Shown here: positions 1 to 7,042 of the stretch, in pieces
Layout: each line of letters begins with the position of its first letter
Position numbering within the stretch: position 1 is the first letter of the stretch
Assembly (NCBI GenBank): GCA_043798355.1
Contig: JAZDOT010000024.1
Coordinates: 1-37,138 of the forward strand
DNA: 37,138 nucleotides
Direction of reading: 5' to 3'
Source of the DNA: JAZDOT01 sp043798355
Lineage (GTDB): Bacteria; Patescibacteriota; Gracilibacteria; Peribacterales; Peribacteraceae
Position numbers and translations under genes: made by a program
The notes under the pieces: model-generated
Databases searched by the model: none
What the model saw: the letters and a program-made list of their open reading frames with translations, nothing else
Told to the model about the DNA's origin: nothing

Positions 1-41
1 ATGCGAGTGCGGATAACTTCTTTGGAGAGGGGCTTGCTCAT
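1..41 (-). CDS. possible start of a gene running off the window edge
   Basis: The minus strand has an ATG at 41-39 followed by 13 open codons reading MSKPLSKEVIRTR up to the window edge. There is too little to name a family. No good -10 box sits 6-7 nt upstream, although TACACA lies about 10 nt away beside the small palindrome GTGTACAC. It could be chance. Confidence 0.3.
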   Translation of the reverse strand, partial: MSKPLSKEVIRTR

Positions 42-147
42 GTACAACTCTTGTGTACACCTAAACACCTTCAGATTGCAAATCCAATCGCTTTCTCATG
101 CAAGATGAGCACGAACGATGTCAGGGGTAGTGAGCGGTTACAAAGAT

Positions 148-188
148 GGGGATTAGGGATTGGTATATTAGGGATTAGGGCGAAGGGA
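148..188. repeat. degenerate heptamer tandem repeat (GGGATTA-type)
   Basis: Units GGGATTA, GGGATTG, GTATATT, AGGGATT and AGGGCGA follow each other with a 7-bp period in the gap between the first two genes. The rest of positions 42-238 shows no gene. Confidence 0.75.
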
Positions 189-195
189 TAGCGCG

Positions 196-220
196 TACCA
201 GCGGCGTCCCGCCGATGGGC
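196..220. terminator. hairpin downstream of the APH-like gene
   Basis: CCA-g-CGGCG-tcc-CGCCG-a-TGG (198-218) forms a compact hairpin about 20 bp past the stop of the minus-strand kinase gene. No clear U-tract follows, so it may equally be a REP-like palindrome. Confidence 0.35.
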
Positions 221-238
221 GAAGGGAAATTGTTGTGT

Positions 239-1153
239 TCAATAGAATTCCTCTGTTTGCATTTGTTGCACCTGTTTCAGAAGCAAAGAAACTGCCCATG
301 TTTTCATTTCTTCATTTTTCCTGTCCTGTCCCATCCAGATGTCTTCCATGGTGTTGTGGATGAGGTACCAGCGTAATTTCTTCCGGAGGATTTTCTGATC
401 GAAAGCGGAAGGAGGGAGGTACGTTAAAAAATGTCGAATGAATGCCCATCCATAGTAACCGTAGAGATACATGAGATCAAAAGCAGGATCCCCTATACCC
501 ACATCCCCGAAATCAATGACACCGGTTACACGCTGTTCTTTCATTGAGTAGAAGATATGGCCCGGGCTAAAATCGGCTTGGAGGAGCACAGGGGAATACT
601 CAAAATTCCTCTTGTTCTTCATGAGGGCGTCGTAGAGCTGTGATGTGAATTTTTCCATTTTCTGAGGCAGAAGATCGTGGAGATCGTTCGCTACTTGCAC
701 GAAATCTCCTTTATAAATCCTTCTGTCTTTCTGCTCCGGCACCCCAAGAGCGCGTGCCTGTGGGACCGGGAACGCGTGGATCTGCTCGAAAAATTGCGCC
801 AGCGTGTGCAAAACGTCTGCCTGTTCTTTTCCGGTGAGTTGAAGCCAGCATGCAGACAGTTCTTCGCCTGGAATCCGTGGATATCCAGCGAACAGCAATG
901 TGTCGGCTTCTCTGCCGATCCATTGGAATGAAGGGGTAGGGAGGTCGACGTGCTTCTGAATTTCCGGGAGGAGTGCGATCTCGACTCCAAGGCTCTTCCT
1001 TGCTGTAGGATTTTTTGGGAATCGAAAGACCATTTTTCCGTTCACGAAATACGCTCGTGAATCCATTCCTTCGCCTGCAAGAGTAATCTCATTGATTTTT
1101 ATTTGCGGAAATATGTTTCGGATCATAGCCTTTGCAGACTCTTCAGACTCCAT
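239..1153 (-). CDS. APH(2'')-like phosphotransferase family protein
   Basis: A 304-aa member of the aminoglycoside/choline kinase (APH) fold, which transfers phosphate from a nucleotide to a small-molecule hydroxyl. The strand VFRFPK (about 42-47) matches the nucleotide-binding lysine region of APH(2'') enzymes. QADFSPGHI (192-200) is the Brenner catalytic loop with D194, and IDFGD (213-217) is the metal-binding DFG-like motif. The usual HGD of the loop is QAD here, and His fills the place of the Asn, as in several APH(2'') proteins. Its start lies 4 bp after the stop of the next upstream gene (1158-1862), so the two probably form an operon. The substrate cannot be told from sequence; calling it an antibiotic resistance gene would be unsupported. 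Confidence 0.8.
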   Translation of the reverse strand: MESEESAKAMIRNIFPQIKINEITLAGEGMDSRAYFVNGKMVFRFPKNPTARKSLGVEIALLPEIQKHVDLPTPSFQWIGREADTLLFAGYPRIPGEELSACWLQLTGKEQADVLHTLAQFFEQIHAFPVPQARALGVPEQKDRRIYKGDFVQVANDLHDLLPQKMEKFTSQLYDALMKNKRNFEYSPVLLQADFSPGHIFYSMKEQRVTGVIDFGDVGIGDPAFDLMYLYGYYGWAFIRHFLTYLPPSAFDQKILRKKLRWYLIHNTMEDIWMGQDRKNEEMKTWAVSLLLKQVQQMQTEEFY

Positions 1154-1157
1154 TGTT

Positions 1158-1862
1158 TTACTGCGTTAATGCCTCGATGAGCGCGAAGATCACGTCATCT
1201 TTGCCCGGGGCGATGTGGAACTCGTAGAGACGTTCGCGGACGCGGACGAAGGCGAAACGCTCTTCGCCGAACGCCGGGTCCCGGAACGTGAGAATGTTGC
1301 GAACGGGTTTGCCGGGCTGCTGCTGCGATTCATCGATGAGATCAGTCACTTCGGCTGAGAAGGACTTCTGGAGCGCTTCCTTGATGGCCATGAAGAAGAG
1401 CTTCACGCCCGGCGACTCCGTCCATGCGATGAGCCCTGCGCGGTCGCCATTCGTGAGGAGAACCTTGGCCATCACCGGAGAACCGGTGATGACTTTTCCC
1501 ATGAGTGTCACCTCCGTCGTTTCCTGACTCACGATCTGGCGCTCTGCCAGGATGGAGGGGATGTCCGGACCTGAGGCGATGGTGACTCCGGCGGAGGAAG
1601 TTGGCGGGCCGGAGATTTCCGGAGTGGAAGGGGGAGGAGTGGAGGGCAAAGAGGAAAAAGAGGGCAAAGAAGGCAAAGAGGAAGAAGATTGTTCAGATGA
1701 GATTGGTGTTGGTGAGAGAGACGATGATTCAGTGGCAGCAATTTCAGTGGTCTCTGGAACATCAGGAGCAGAGAACGGCGTCAGGAATGCGTCCAGCGTT
1801 CCGAGAGCCGCGAGGAATACCAGGATGAAGACAGCGAGGAGGACGGAGCGCGAAGAGGACAT
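1158..1862 (-). CDS. membrane-anchored protein of unknown function
   Basis: A 234-aa protein that I do not recognise. Residues about 7-27 form one hydrophobic segment (signal anchor). Residues about 40-95 are a Ser/Pro-rich linker partly encoded by a nonamer DNA repeat. Residues about 100-234 look like a compact soluble domain, presumably outside the membrane. The gene is divergent from ruvB, with 81 bp between them, and precedes the APH-like gene by 4 bp. The start codon at 1862 fits the hydrophobic N-terminus. Confidence 0.7.
   Translation of the reverse strand: MSSSRSVLLAVFILVFLAALGTLDAFLTPFSAPDVPETTEIAATESSSLSPTPISSEQSSSSLPSLPSFSSLPSTPPPSTPEISGPPTSSAGVTIASGPDIPSILAERQIVSQETTEVTLMGKVITGSPVMAKVLLTNGDRAGLIAWTESPGVKLFFMAIKEALQKSFSAEVTDLIDESQQQPGKPVRNILTFRDPAFGEERFAFVRVRERLYEFHIAPGKDDVIFALIEALTQ
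1643..1689. repeat. nonamer repeat inside a coding region
   Basis: Degenerate 9-bp units of the type GCAAAGAGG / AAAAAGAGG / GCAAAGAAG repeat in the linker of the membrane-anchored protein. Read on the minus strand they encode Ser/Leu/Pro-rich peptide. The same unit type recurs at 1889, 22489 and 32693. Confidence 0.75.
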
Positions 1863-1888
1863 CGAGGGGGATTGTAGCGTTTTTTAAA

Positions 1889-1923
1889 GCAAAGAAGAAA
1901 AAGAGGGCAAGGAGGAAAAAGAG
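1889..1923. repeat. nonamer repeat upstream of ruvB
   Basis: Units of the type AAAGAAGAA / AAAGAGGGC / AAGGAGGAA with a 9-bp period fill much of the 81-bp divergent intergenic region. Confidence 0.7.
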
Positions 1924-1924
1924 G

Positions 1925-1933
1925 TGCTATCCT
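1925..1933 (+). promoter_or_regulatory. extended -10 of ruvB
   Basis: TGC-TATCCT is an extended -10 with 10 nt to the ruvB ATG, which predicts an mRNA leader of only a few nucleotides. Confidence 0.5.
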
Positions 1934-1943
1934 TCGTTTCGCT

Positions 1944-2990
1944 ATGGCTCTCACGCGTTCCAGTCGGCCGCAGCCCGTCGTTCGTCCGACCAAAACGGGA
2001 CGGGAGAGCGATGCTTTCGAGCAGACACTCCGCCCGCAGCGGCTCAGCGAGTACATCGGGCAGAGTGCCATCAAAGGGCATTTGATTGTTCACATGGAAG
2101 CCGCACGCAAGCGCAGCGAACCCTTGGGTCACACGCTCCTCCACGGCTGTCCAGGGCTCGGGAAGACGACGCTCGCGCACATCATCGCGAAAGAGATGAA
2201 CGCGCAGCTCAGGATCACCTCCGGTCCGGCGATTGAAAAGCCGGGTGATCTGGCATCGCTCCTCACGAACCTGGGAGCAGGGGACGTGCTCTTCATCGAC
2301 GAGATCCACCGCATGCGTCCGGTTATCGAGGAAGTGCTCTACAGCGCCATGGAGGAGTACGCGCTTGATCTCGTTCTTGGAAAAGGTCCGACAGCCCGTT
2401 CCATGCGCCTCGAGCTCAAGCCTTTCACATTGATTGGCGCCACGACGAAAGCGGGGTCCATCTCCGCGCCGCTCCGAGACCGGTTCGTCCATGCGTTCAA
2501 GCTCTCCTTCTATACGTCCGTTGAGATGGAGCAGATCGTGGAACGAAGCTCCCGCATCCTCGCGACACCGTGCGAGAAAGGGGTGGCGCATTTGCTTGCC
2601 TGCTCGGCGCGCGCGACTCCGCGCATCGCGAACCGCCTCATCCGCGCCGTGCGGGATTTCGCACAAGTGGCAGGAGAGGAGCAGGTGACATTGCAACGTG
2701 TCACGGAGACCATGCGTGCGCTCGGGATCGATGCGCGCGGTCTGGATGACACGGATCGTCTCATCCTCTCGACCATCATCGAAAAATTCAACGGCGGTCC
2801 TGTCGGACTCTCGACATTGGCGGCGGCGACTGCGGAGGAGGAAGACACATTAGAAGACGTGTATGAACCGTATTTGCTGCAGCAGGGCTACATCCAGCGC
2901 ACGCCGAAGGGGCGGACGGTGACGCGGCTTGCGTTCGAACTTTTGGGGATGAAGGTACCGGAAGAAATTCAGAAGCAGATGTTCACCTGA
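1944..2990 (+). CDS. ruvB: Holliday junction branch migration helicase RuvB
   Basis: A 348-aa AAA+ ATPase motor of the RuvAB complex, which drives branch migration of Holliday junctions in recombinational repair. Visible motifs are Walker A GCPGLGKT (68-75; the family usually has GPPGLGKT), Walker B DVLFIDE (114-120), sensor 1 GATTKAG (165-171) and LRDRF (177-181) with the arginine finger. The C-terminal winged helix carries GLSTLAAATAEEEDTLEDV and ends with QRTPKGR. Length is normal. ATG 1944 sits 10 nt after a -10 box. The gene stands alone, divergent from the gene to its left. Confidence 0.97.
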   Translation: MALTRSSRPQPVVRPTKTGRESDAFEQTLRPQRLSEYIGQSAIKGHLIVHMEAARKRSEPLGHTLLHGCPGLGKTTLAHIIAKEMNAQLRITSGPAIEKPGDLASLLTNLGAGDVLFIDEIHRMRPVIEEVLYSAMEEYALDLVLGKGPTARSMRLELKPFTLIGATTKAGSISAPLRDRFVHAFKLSFYTSVEMEQIVERSSRILATPCEKGVAHLLACSARATPRIANRLIRAVRDFAQVAGEEQVTLQRVTETMRALGIDARGLDDTDRLILSTIIEKFNGGPVGLSTLAAATAEEEDTLEDVYEPYLLQQGYIQRTPKGRTVTRLAFELLGMKVPEEIQKQMFT

Positions 2991-3028
2991 GGATGCCGAG
3001 GACTCCGAAGATGCCGAAGACGCCGAGG
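2991..3028. repeat. nonamer repeat (GATGCCGAG-type) after ruvB
   Basis: Units GGATGCCGA / GGACTCCGA / AGATGCCGA / AGACGCCGA with a 9-bp period fill the space between the convergent ruvB and glycosyltransferase genes. A close relative lies at 18456-18503. Confidence 0.75.
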
Positions 3029-3038
3029 GTCACTCTAT

Positions 3039-4178
3039 TTACGTATTCATTACTTCCCCGATGGCGGATTGAATCTGCCCTTCGAAACGAGCGCGCGAAA
3101 ACTGCTTCGCCTGTTGAGAGCAGGCTTCACTCTTGAAACGATCTTTACGGTAGAGGCGCAGCACTTCCGCCAATGATTCCGCAGTCGGTTCCCGGAAGAA
3201 CATGCCTGTTTTCCCCTCGATGATGGTTTCGAGCGGGCCGCCTTTCCCGTATGCGATGACCGGCGTGCCGGAAGCCATGGATTCCACGGCGACGAGATTG
3301 AAATCCTCTTCACCCGGAACGATCGTGACCTGTGCATTGGCATAGAGATCTTTCAGTTCATCGAGGGCGCGGTGGCCGTAGAATTCCACTTCTTTTCCGG
3401 CGAGGCGCCTCAGCCGTTTCATGTCCGGCCCTTCGCCGACGATTTTCAGAAACATGCGTGTTTTCCGGCAGGCTTCGATGGCCAGCTCGATTCTCTTGTA
3501 GGGGACCAGTGTGGAGACAACGAGAGCATAGTTCCCCTCTCCCCCTACCCCTCCCCCGAGGGGGGAGGGGGACGCTTCAAACCAAAAATCTTCTATAGGG
3601 GGAGGGACGACGGTGCTCGTTCTGCGCCAGTAGAGTTCGATGCGGCGCTCCACTGCTCTCGAGGAAGTGAGGAGCATGTCCGGGCGATCGGATGTCTCGG
3701 CATCCCATATCCTGAGGCGATGGAACAGTCGTTCGAGGTACCACCGTCGAAACGGTCCGAGGAGGCCGTGTCCTGCGCGGTCGAGGATGTCGTGGGTTCT
3801 GTCCCAGAGGTAGCGGGCGGGGGATTGGACATAGCAGAGATGCTTAGGCTTTCCGTTCGTGATGATTCCGTGGGCGAAAGCGGAAGAACTGGAGATCACG
3901 AGGTCAAAGCCGAAGAAATCCCAGGATTCCACTGCAGCGGGAAAGCGGGAGAGGTACAGGTGGTGATTGAAGCTTTGAGCTATGAGCTTTGAGCTATGAG
4001 CATGTGGCTGGATTGTGCTCGTTCTGATCCGTTCCTTCGGGAACCAGTCGCCGAGCTTCTTCTCGTCGTAGAGGAGCGTATAGATCGGCGCATCCGGGAA
4101 CATGTCTGCGAAGATCTTCATGACCTTCTCCGCTCCGCCGCGCATCGTGAGTAACTCATGGACGAGAGCAACTTTCAT
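3039..4178 (-). CDS. GT4 (WbaZ-like) glycosyltransferase
   Basis: A 379-aa retaining glycosyltransferase of the GT-B fold, expected to add a sugar from a nucleotide donor during surface glycan synthesis on the cytoplasmic membrane face. The N-terminus MKVALVHELLTMRGGAEKV (1-19) is the acceptor-domain start, and the donor site holds PGEEDFNLVAVESMASG (288-304) with the EX7E pair E291/E299. The open frame runs further upstream, but the ATG at 4178 begins the domain and lies 7 nt behind a TACAAT box, so I place the start there. Two insertions made of repeat DNA are visible: residues 203-215 (SPSPLGGGVGGEG) from a palindromic GC element, and residues about 60-70 from a heptamer tract. Both keep the frame. 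Confidence 0.9.
   Translation of the reverse strand: MKVALVHELLTMRGGAEKVMKIFADMFPDAPIYTLLYDEKKLGDWFPKERIRTSTIQPHAHSSKLIAQSFNHHLYLSRFPAAVESWDFFGFDLVISSSSAFAHGIITNGKPKHLCYVQSPARYLWDRTHDILDRAGHGLLGPFRRWYLERLFHRLRIWDAETSDRPDMLLTSSRAVERRIELYWRRTSTVVPPPIEDFWFEASPSPLGGGVGGEGNYALVVSTLVPYKRIELAIEACRKTRMFLKIVGEGPDMKRLRRLAGKEVEFYGHRALDELKDLYANAQVTIVPGEEDFNLVAVESMASGTPVIAYGKGGPLETIIEGKTGMFFREPTAESLAEVLRLYRKDRFKSEACSQQAKQFSRARFEGQIQSAIGEVMNT
3534..3572. repeat. partial CCCTCTCC/GGGAGGGG palindromic element inside a CDS
   Basis: CCCCTCTCCCCC ... GGGGGGAGGGG is a short palindromic GC-rich element inserted in frame in the glycosyltransferase. It resembles the cores of the longer elements at 17851-18012 and 29134-29275. 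Confidence 0.65.
3971..4001. repeat. heptamer repeat (AGCTATG-type) inside a CDS
   Basis: About four units alternating GCTTTGA and GCTATGA with a 7-bp period lie inside the N-terminal domain of the glycosyltransferase, adding about 10 residues. Confidence 0.75.
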
Positions 4179-4191
4179 GGATGGGATTGTA
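4179..4191 (-). promoter_or_regulatory. -10 box giving leaderless glycosyltransferase mRNA
   Basis: TACAAT (4191-4186) followed by 7 nt and ATG. The transcription start should fall on or beside the start codon. Confidence 0.6.
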
Positions 4192-4213
4192 CCTGAGGTT
4201 ACGGGCTGATCCT

Positions 4214-5134
4214 TCAGAATTTTTTCGGAAAGAGGAGCGACGCAATGATGGAAACGAAGAGGCAGGTCGTGACGATTCCGAAGGAGACGATTGAGGAGAG
4301 GTGAACGCCGACCATGTCGAGGAGCATCTTTGCGCCGATGGCGATGAGGATGATCGAGAGGCCTTTCTGCAGGTGGTGGAAGCGGTCGATGACCGCCTCG
4401 AGGAGGAAGAACATCGCCCGCAGGCCCAGGATGGCGAAGACGTTGGATGTGTAGATGACGAAGGGATCCTGCGAGATGGTGAACGCGGCGGGCAGCGAAT
4501 CGAGGGCGAAGACGACATCCGACCACTCGATGATGAGAACGACGAGGAAGAGAGTCGTGAGGTACCACCTGCCGTCCAGTTTCATGATGAATTTTCCTTC
4601 GTGTTCCGCGCTGGTGAAGCGAAGCATCCGGTGTGCGAGGCGGTAGATGTGGTTGTTGTGGAAGGAGATGTGCTCCTCGCGTTTTTCAAAGAGCAGCTTG
4701 ATCCCCGTGTAGACGAGGATGGCGCCAAAGACGTAGAGGATCCAGTGGAAGAGGGAGACGACCACTGTCCCGAGTCCGATGAAGAGGCCCCTGAGTACGA
4801 GTGCGCCGAGGATCCCGTAGAAGAGCGCGCGATGCTGGTAGCGTTCGTCGATCTTGAAGTAGTTGAAGATGAGGAGCATGACGAAGAGGTTATCCACCGA
4901 GAGCATTTTCTCGGTGAGGTAGGCGCTCAGGTACTCCGTTGCTTTCACGTGGTCATAGAAGACGAAGATCACTCCGGCGAAGATGAGCGACGTGACGATC
5001 CAGAAAAGGCTCAAAATTGCGGCAGAGCGGATGCTCATCTTGTGCGCTTTACGGTTGAACACACCGAGGTCGAGTGCGAGGAAGGCGACGACCGTCACCG
5101 CGAAAACGAGCGTGAGGAGGAAACGGGGGGACAT
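4214..5134 (-). CDS. TerC/Alx-family integral membrane protein
   Basis: A 306-aa polytopic membrane protein of the TerC family (PF03741), whose members include Alx/MeeF-type manganese exporters. About nine hydrophobic helices are visible. The two family signatures are present in membrane segments: LSVDNLFV (78-85, D81) and IEWSDVVFALDSLPA (202-216, D206 and D212), whose acidic residues bind the metal in the family. Length matches Alx. No yybP-ykoY-type leader is possible in the short upstream gap, which holds a telomere-like repeat and tRNA-Lys on the same strand. A role in manganese export or in loading secreted enzymes is inferred from family only. Confidence 0.9.
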   Translation of the reverse strand: MSPRFLLTLVFAVTVVAFLALDLGVFNRKAHKMSIRSAAILSLFWIVTSLIFAGVIFVFYDHVKATEYLSAYLTEKMLSVDNLFVMLLIFNYFKIDERYQHRALFYGILGALVLRGLFIGLGTVVVSLFHWILYVFGAILVYTGIKLLFEKREEHISFHNNHIYRLAHRMLRFTSAEHEGKFIMKLDGRWYLTTLFLVVLIIEWSDVVFALDSLPAAFTISQDPFVIYTSNVFAILGLRAMFFLLEAVIDRFHHLQKGLSIILIAIGAKMLLDMVGVHLSSIVSFGIVTTCLFVSIIASLLFPKKF

Positions 5135-5135
5135 T

Positions 5136-5177
5136 TAAGGATAAGGATTAGGGTTAGGGTTAGGATTAGGGATCGGG
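5136..5177. repeat. telomere-like GGATTAG/GGTTAG repeat
   Basis: AAGGATT, AGGGTT, AGGGTT, AGGATT and AGGGAT units (mixed 6-7 bp) lie directly before the TerC-family gene. The G-rich strand could form a quadruplex. Confidence 0.75.
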
Positions 5178-5191
5178 ACTGAGTCGAATGG

Positions 5192-5263
5192 TGGGTCAGG
5201 TGGGGATCGAACCCACGGCCAAAGGCTTAAAAGGCCTCTGCTCTACCACTGAGCTACTGACCC
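5192..5263 (-). tRNA. tRNA-Lys(TTT)
   Basis: A 72-nt cloverleaf read on the minus strand. Acceptor GGGTCAG pairs with CTGACCC; D arm GCTC...GAGC; anticodon stem GAGGC/GCCTT with loop CTTTTAA (anticodon TTT); T arm GTGGG-TTCGATC-CCCAC. The CCA end is not encoded. Confidence 0.95.
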
Positions 5264-5354
5264 GAAAAAAGAAAGAACAGATGAGGAGGGAAAGAAGAGA
5301 AAAGGTCGCGTACTGAGATCATAGTAGAATATTTCTTCCGAAAGAGCACGCCTC

Positions 5355-5366
5355 TATACTGCTCCC
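5355..5366 (+). promoter_or_regulatory. -10 box giving leaderless mRNA
   Basis: TATACT followed by exactly 6 nt and the GTG start at 5367. It supports GTG as the start codon. Confidence 0.65.
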
Positions 5367-6179
5367 GTGCCTTTCTTCTTCTACCTCGCCCGTTGCTCGG
5401 ATGGATCCCTCTATGCCGGCGTGACGGACAATCTCGCCGCGCGCGAAGCGAGGCACAATGCCGGAACGGGGGCCAAGTACACGCGGGGCAGGGGACCGGT
5501 GAAAATGGTCTACAGCGAGGAATTCCGGACACGATCGGAGGCGCTCCGTCGGGAGGCGGCGGTGAAGAAACTCGGGAAGAAACAGAAGGAAGCCTTGATT
5601 CCTCTGCGGAATGCCGCGCCGACCGCTTTCATCTTCCACGGCCTTCTCGGATCGCCGGAGGAGAACTGGTTTCCGTGGATGAAAAAGAAATTGGAAGGAC
5701 GTGGTTTTCGCATCATCGTTCCGCCGTTCCCTTGTCCGGACCGGCCAAAACTCTCTTCATGGATGCAATATTTCAAGCAGTATCATCCGTTCATCCATGA
5801 GCAGACGATCCTCATCGGGCACAGTCTTGGTGCTACGTTTACTCTCCGTCTCCTTATGGCATTGAAGAAATCCGTTCGCGCGACTTTCCTCGTTGCGCCT
5901 GTTTGGCACGCGAAACACAATGCGTGGGATCCGCTCATGCGCTCATTCACCGCCGCTCCCTACGATTGGAAGCGTATCCGAAACAATGCCGGCGTTCTCT
6001 CTGTCCTGTACAGCGACAATGATCCGTATGTTTCTCCGGAGAAATCCTCTCTCCTCGCTTCTCATCTGGGCGTCGAGCCCGTTCTCATCGAGGGGGTCGG
6101 CCACTTCAACGAAGCAGCCGGGTACCGGACGTTCCTTATGCTACTTGAGTGGATTCTCTCTCTTCCTCCTGCAACCTGA
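5367..6179 (+). CDS. GIY-YIG domain fused to RBBP9/YdeN-type serine hydrolase
   Basis: A 270-aa protein with two domains that are normally separate. Residues 1-78 are a UPF0213/YhbQ-type GIY-YIG nuclease domain: YLARCSDGSLYAGVT (6-20), R26, KYTRGRGPV (37-45) and E58 in SEALRREAAVKKL. Residues about 85-270 are an alpha/beta hydrolase of the RBBP9/YdeN family: FHGLLGSPEENW (90-101), nucleophile S153 in GHSLGA, D219 in YSDNDPYVS and H246 in VGHFNEA. Both active sites look complete. The GTG start fits a TATACT box 6 nt upstream. The 3' end overlaps the convergent gene at 6136-6858 by 44 bp. What a nuclease and a hydrolase do together is unknown. Confidence 0.85.
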   Translation: MPFFFYLARCSDGSLYAGVTDNLAAREARHNAGTGAKYTRGRGPVKMVYSEEFRTRSEALRREAAVKKLGKKQKEALIPLRNAAPTAFIFHGLLGSPEENWFPWMKKKLEGRGFRIIVPPFPCPDRPKLSSWMQYFKQYHPFIHEQTILIGHSLGATFTLRLLMALKKSVRATFLVAPVWHAKHNAWDPLMRSFTAAPYDWKRIRNNAGVLSVLYSDNDPYVSPEKSSLLASHLGVEPVLIEGVGHFNEAAGYRTFLMLLEWILSLPPAT

Positions 6180-6858
6180 AATCCACGATTTCGTTTCCAT
6201 AGATCGTTGCGATGATCTTGCGGTCTTGGGATAGAGCTGCTCTCGTCATGAGCTTCTCATTTCGCATTGCCGCTTCCGAGAAGCGATATTGCTCCCCTTT
6301 GCCGACACGCACATACCATTGGTCACCATCCGCAACGAGCGTTCCCTTGATGTCATTTCCAACGACATTCATAGAAATTTCAAAATCAACTTCCGGCGGG
6401 GCTGCGTCAACAGATACCCTCACCATTGTCTTTTTATCGACAAAATCAATGGCAGAAATCTCATCCAAGTCATCTCCTGTCAGAACAACAGAGGGGATGC
6501 CATAGTGCATCATCAGTATTCTTGTGAGAGGAATCTTGTAGCCATTCAGGACATGAAAAACCCAAATAACGTACTGACGATCATTCTCTTCTTCTGCTTC
6601 GGAAAATCGATGACCTGCATGGATATCTCTCAGCTTCTCCAGTATCTGATGCATTTCCGGATCGTTTTCGTGTGCATCGATTGCGGCCACAATGACGCGT
6701 GGGGCATTCTCTCTGACAAGTTTGAGCACTCTGGCTATTCTCGTTGCATCTCTTACAGGAAGTTTGGCAAGGTCCCCATAGTCTCTTTTCCATTGTTCGA
6801 GGTTGATCGGGCTCGCGTCTTCATCATCGGGCGTTTCCGGAGGATCGGTTTGAGCCAT
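6136..6858 (-). CDS. protein of unknown function
   Basis: A 240-aa soluble, acidic protein that I do not recognise. The N-terminal half looks helical (about 20-120). The C-terminal half, from about 150, looks beta-rich and contains DQWYVRVGKGEQYRFSEAA. There is no signal peptide or membrane segment. I start it at ATG 6858, not the TTG six codons earlier, because a full -35/-10 promoter places transcription initiation on that ATG. It ends inside the convergent GIY-YIG-hydrolase gene (44-bp overlap). Confidence 0.7.
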   Translation of the reverse strand: MAQTDPPETPDDEDASPINLEQWKRDYGDLAKLPVRDATRIARVLKLVRENAPRVIVAAIDAHENDPEMHQILEKLRDIHAGHRFSEAEEENDRQYVIWVFHVLNGYKIPLTRILMMHYGIPSVVLTGDDLDEISAIDFVDKKTMVRVSVDAAPPEVDFEISMNVVGNDIKGTLVADGDQWYVRVGKGEQYRFSEAAMRNEKLMTRAALSQDRKIIATIYGNEIVDFRLQEEERESTQVA

Positions 6859-6893
6859 ATGGATATTGTATAACAAATGTTAGATATTGACAA
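6859..6893 (-). promoter_or_regulatory. sigma70-type promoter of the unknown gene, leaderless
   Basis: -35 TTGTCA (6893-6888), 17-bp spacer, -10 TACAAT (6870-6865), then 6 nt to the ATG at 6858. It is the clearest full promoter in the window. Confidence 0.75.
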
Positions 6894-6941
6894 ATGTCTT
6901 TTACGCAATCAAATGTTTGATGCAACGAATGAATCCGGCAT

Positions 6942-6955
6942 GGTACATTGTCTCT
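6942..6955 (+). promoter_or_regulatory. extended -10 before a second tatD-like start
   Basis: TG-g-TACATT (6942-6949) followed by 6 nt and GTG at 6956. It would launch a leaderless mRNA from the GTG of the duplicated tatD beginning, not from the real tatD ATG at 7035. Confidence 0.55.
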
Positions 6956-7042
6956 GTGATCGACTCCCACTGCCACCCTTCAGCTACGCTCAGGGTGACA
7001 CCATCCTTGCCACGTTCTTTTATTTCGCTCTTGTATGATTGA
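6956..7042 (+). other. duplicated tatD N-terminus as a 28-codon upstream ORF
   Basis: GTG at 6956 opens a frame reading VIDSHCH, the same residues as the start of TatD (MIDSHCH, 7035). The first seven codons differ between copies almost only at third positions. After the match the frame runs through a REP-like stretch (CAGCTACGCTCAGGGTGACA) and stops with a TGA at 7040-7042, just inside the tatD start. It may be a leader peptide or the scar of an insertion. Confidence 0.5.

Noticed and set aside
239..1153. Antibiotic resistance gene call for the APH-like kinase
   Set aside because: The APH fold is used for many substrates, the catalytic loop is atypical (QAD for HGD), and there is no mobile context.
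4178..5134. Manganese riboswitch before the TerC-family gene
   Set aside because: The space upstream is filled with a simple repeat and tRNA-Lys, with no room for a yybP-ykoY fold.
4301..5182. A 293-codon plus-strand frame opposite the TerC-family gene
   Set aside because: It is highly acidic, without family features, and is the mirror of a well-supported membrane protein gene.
5177..5270. CRISPR or other regularly spaced repeats
   Set aside because: No repeat-spacer pattern was seen here or elsewhere; all tandem tracts have no spacers.
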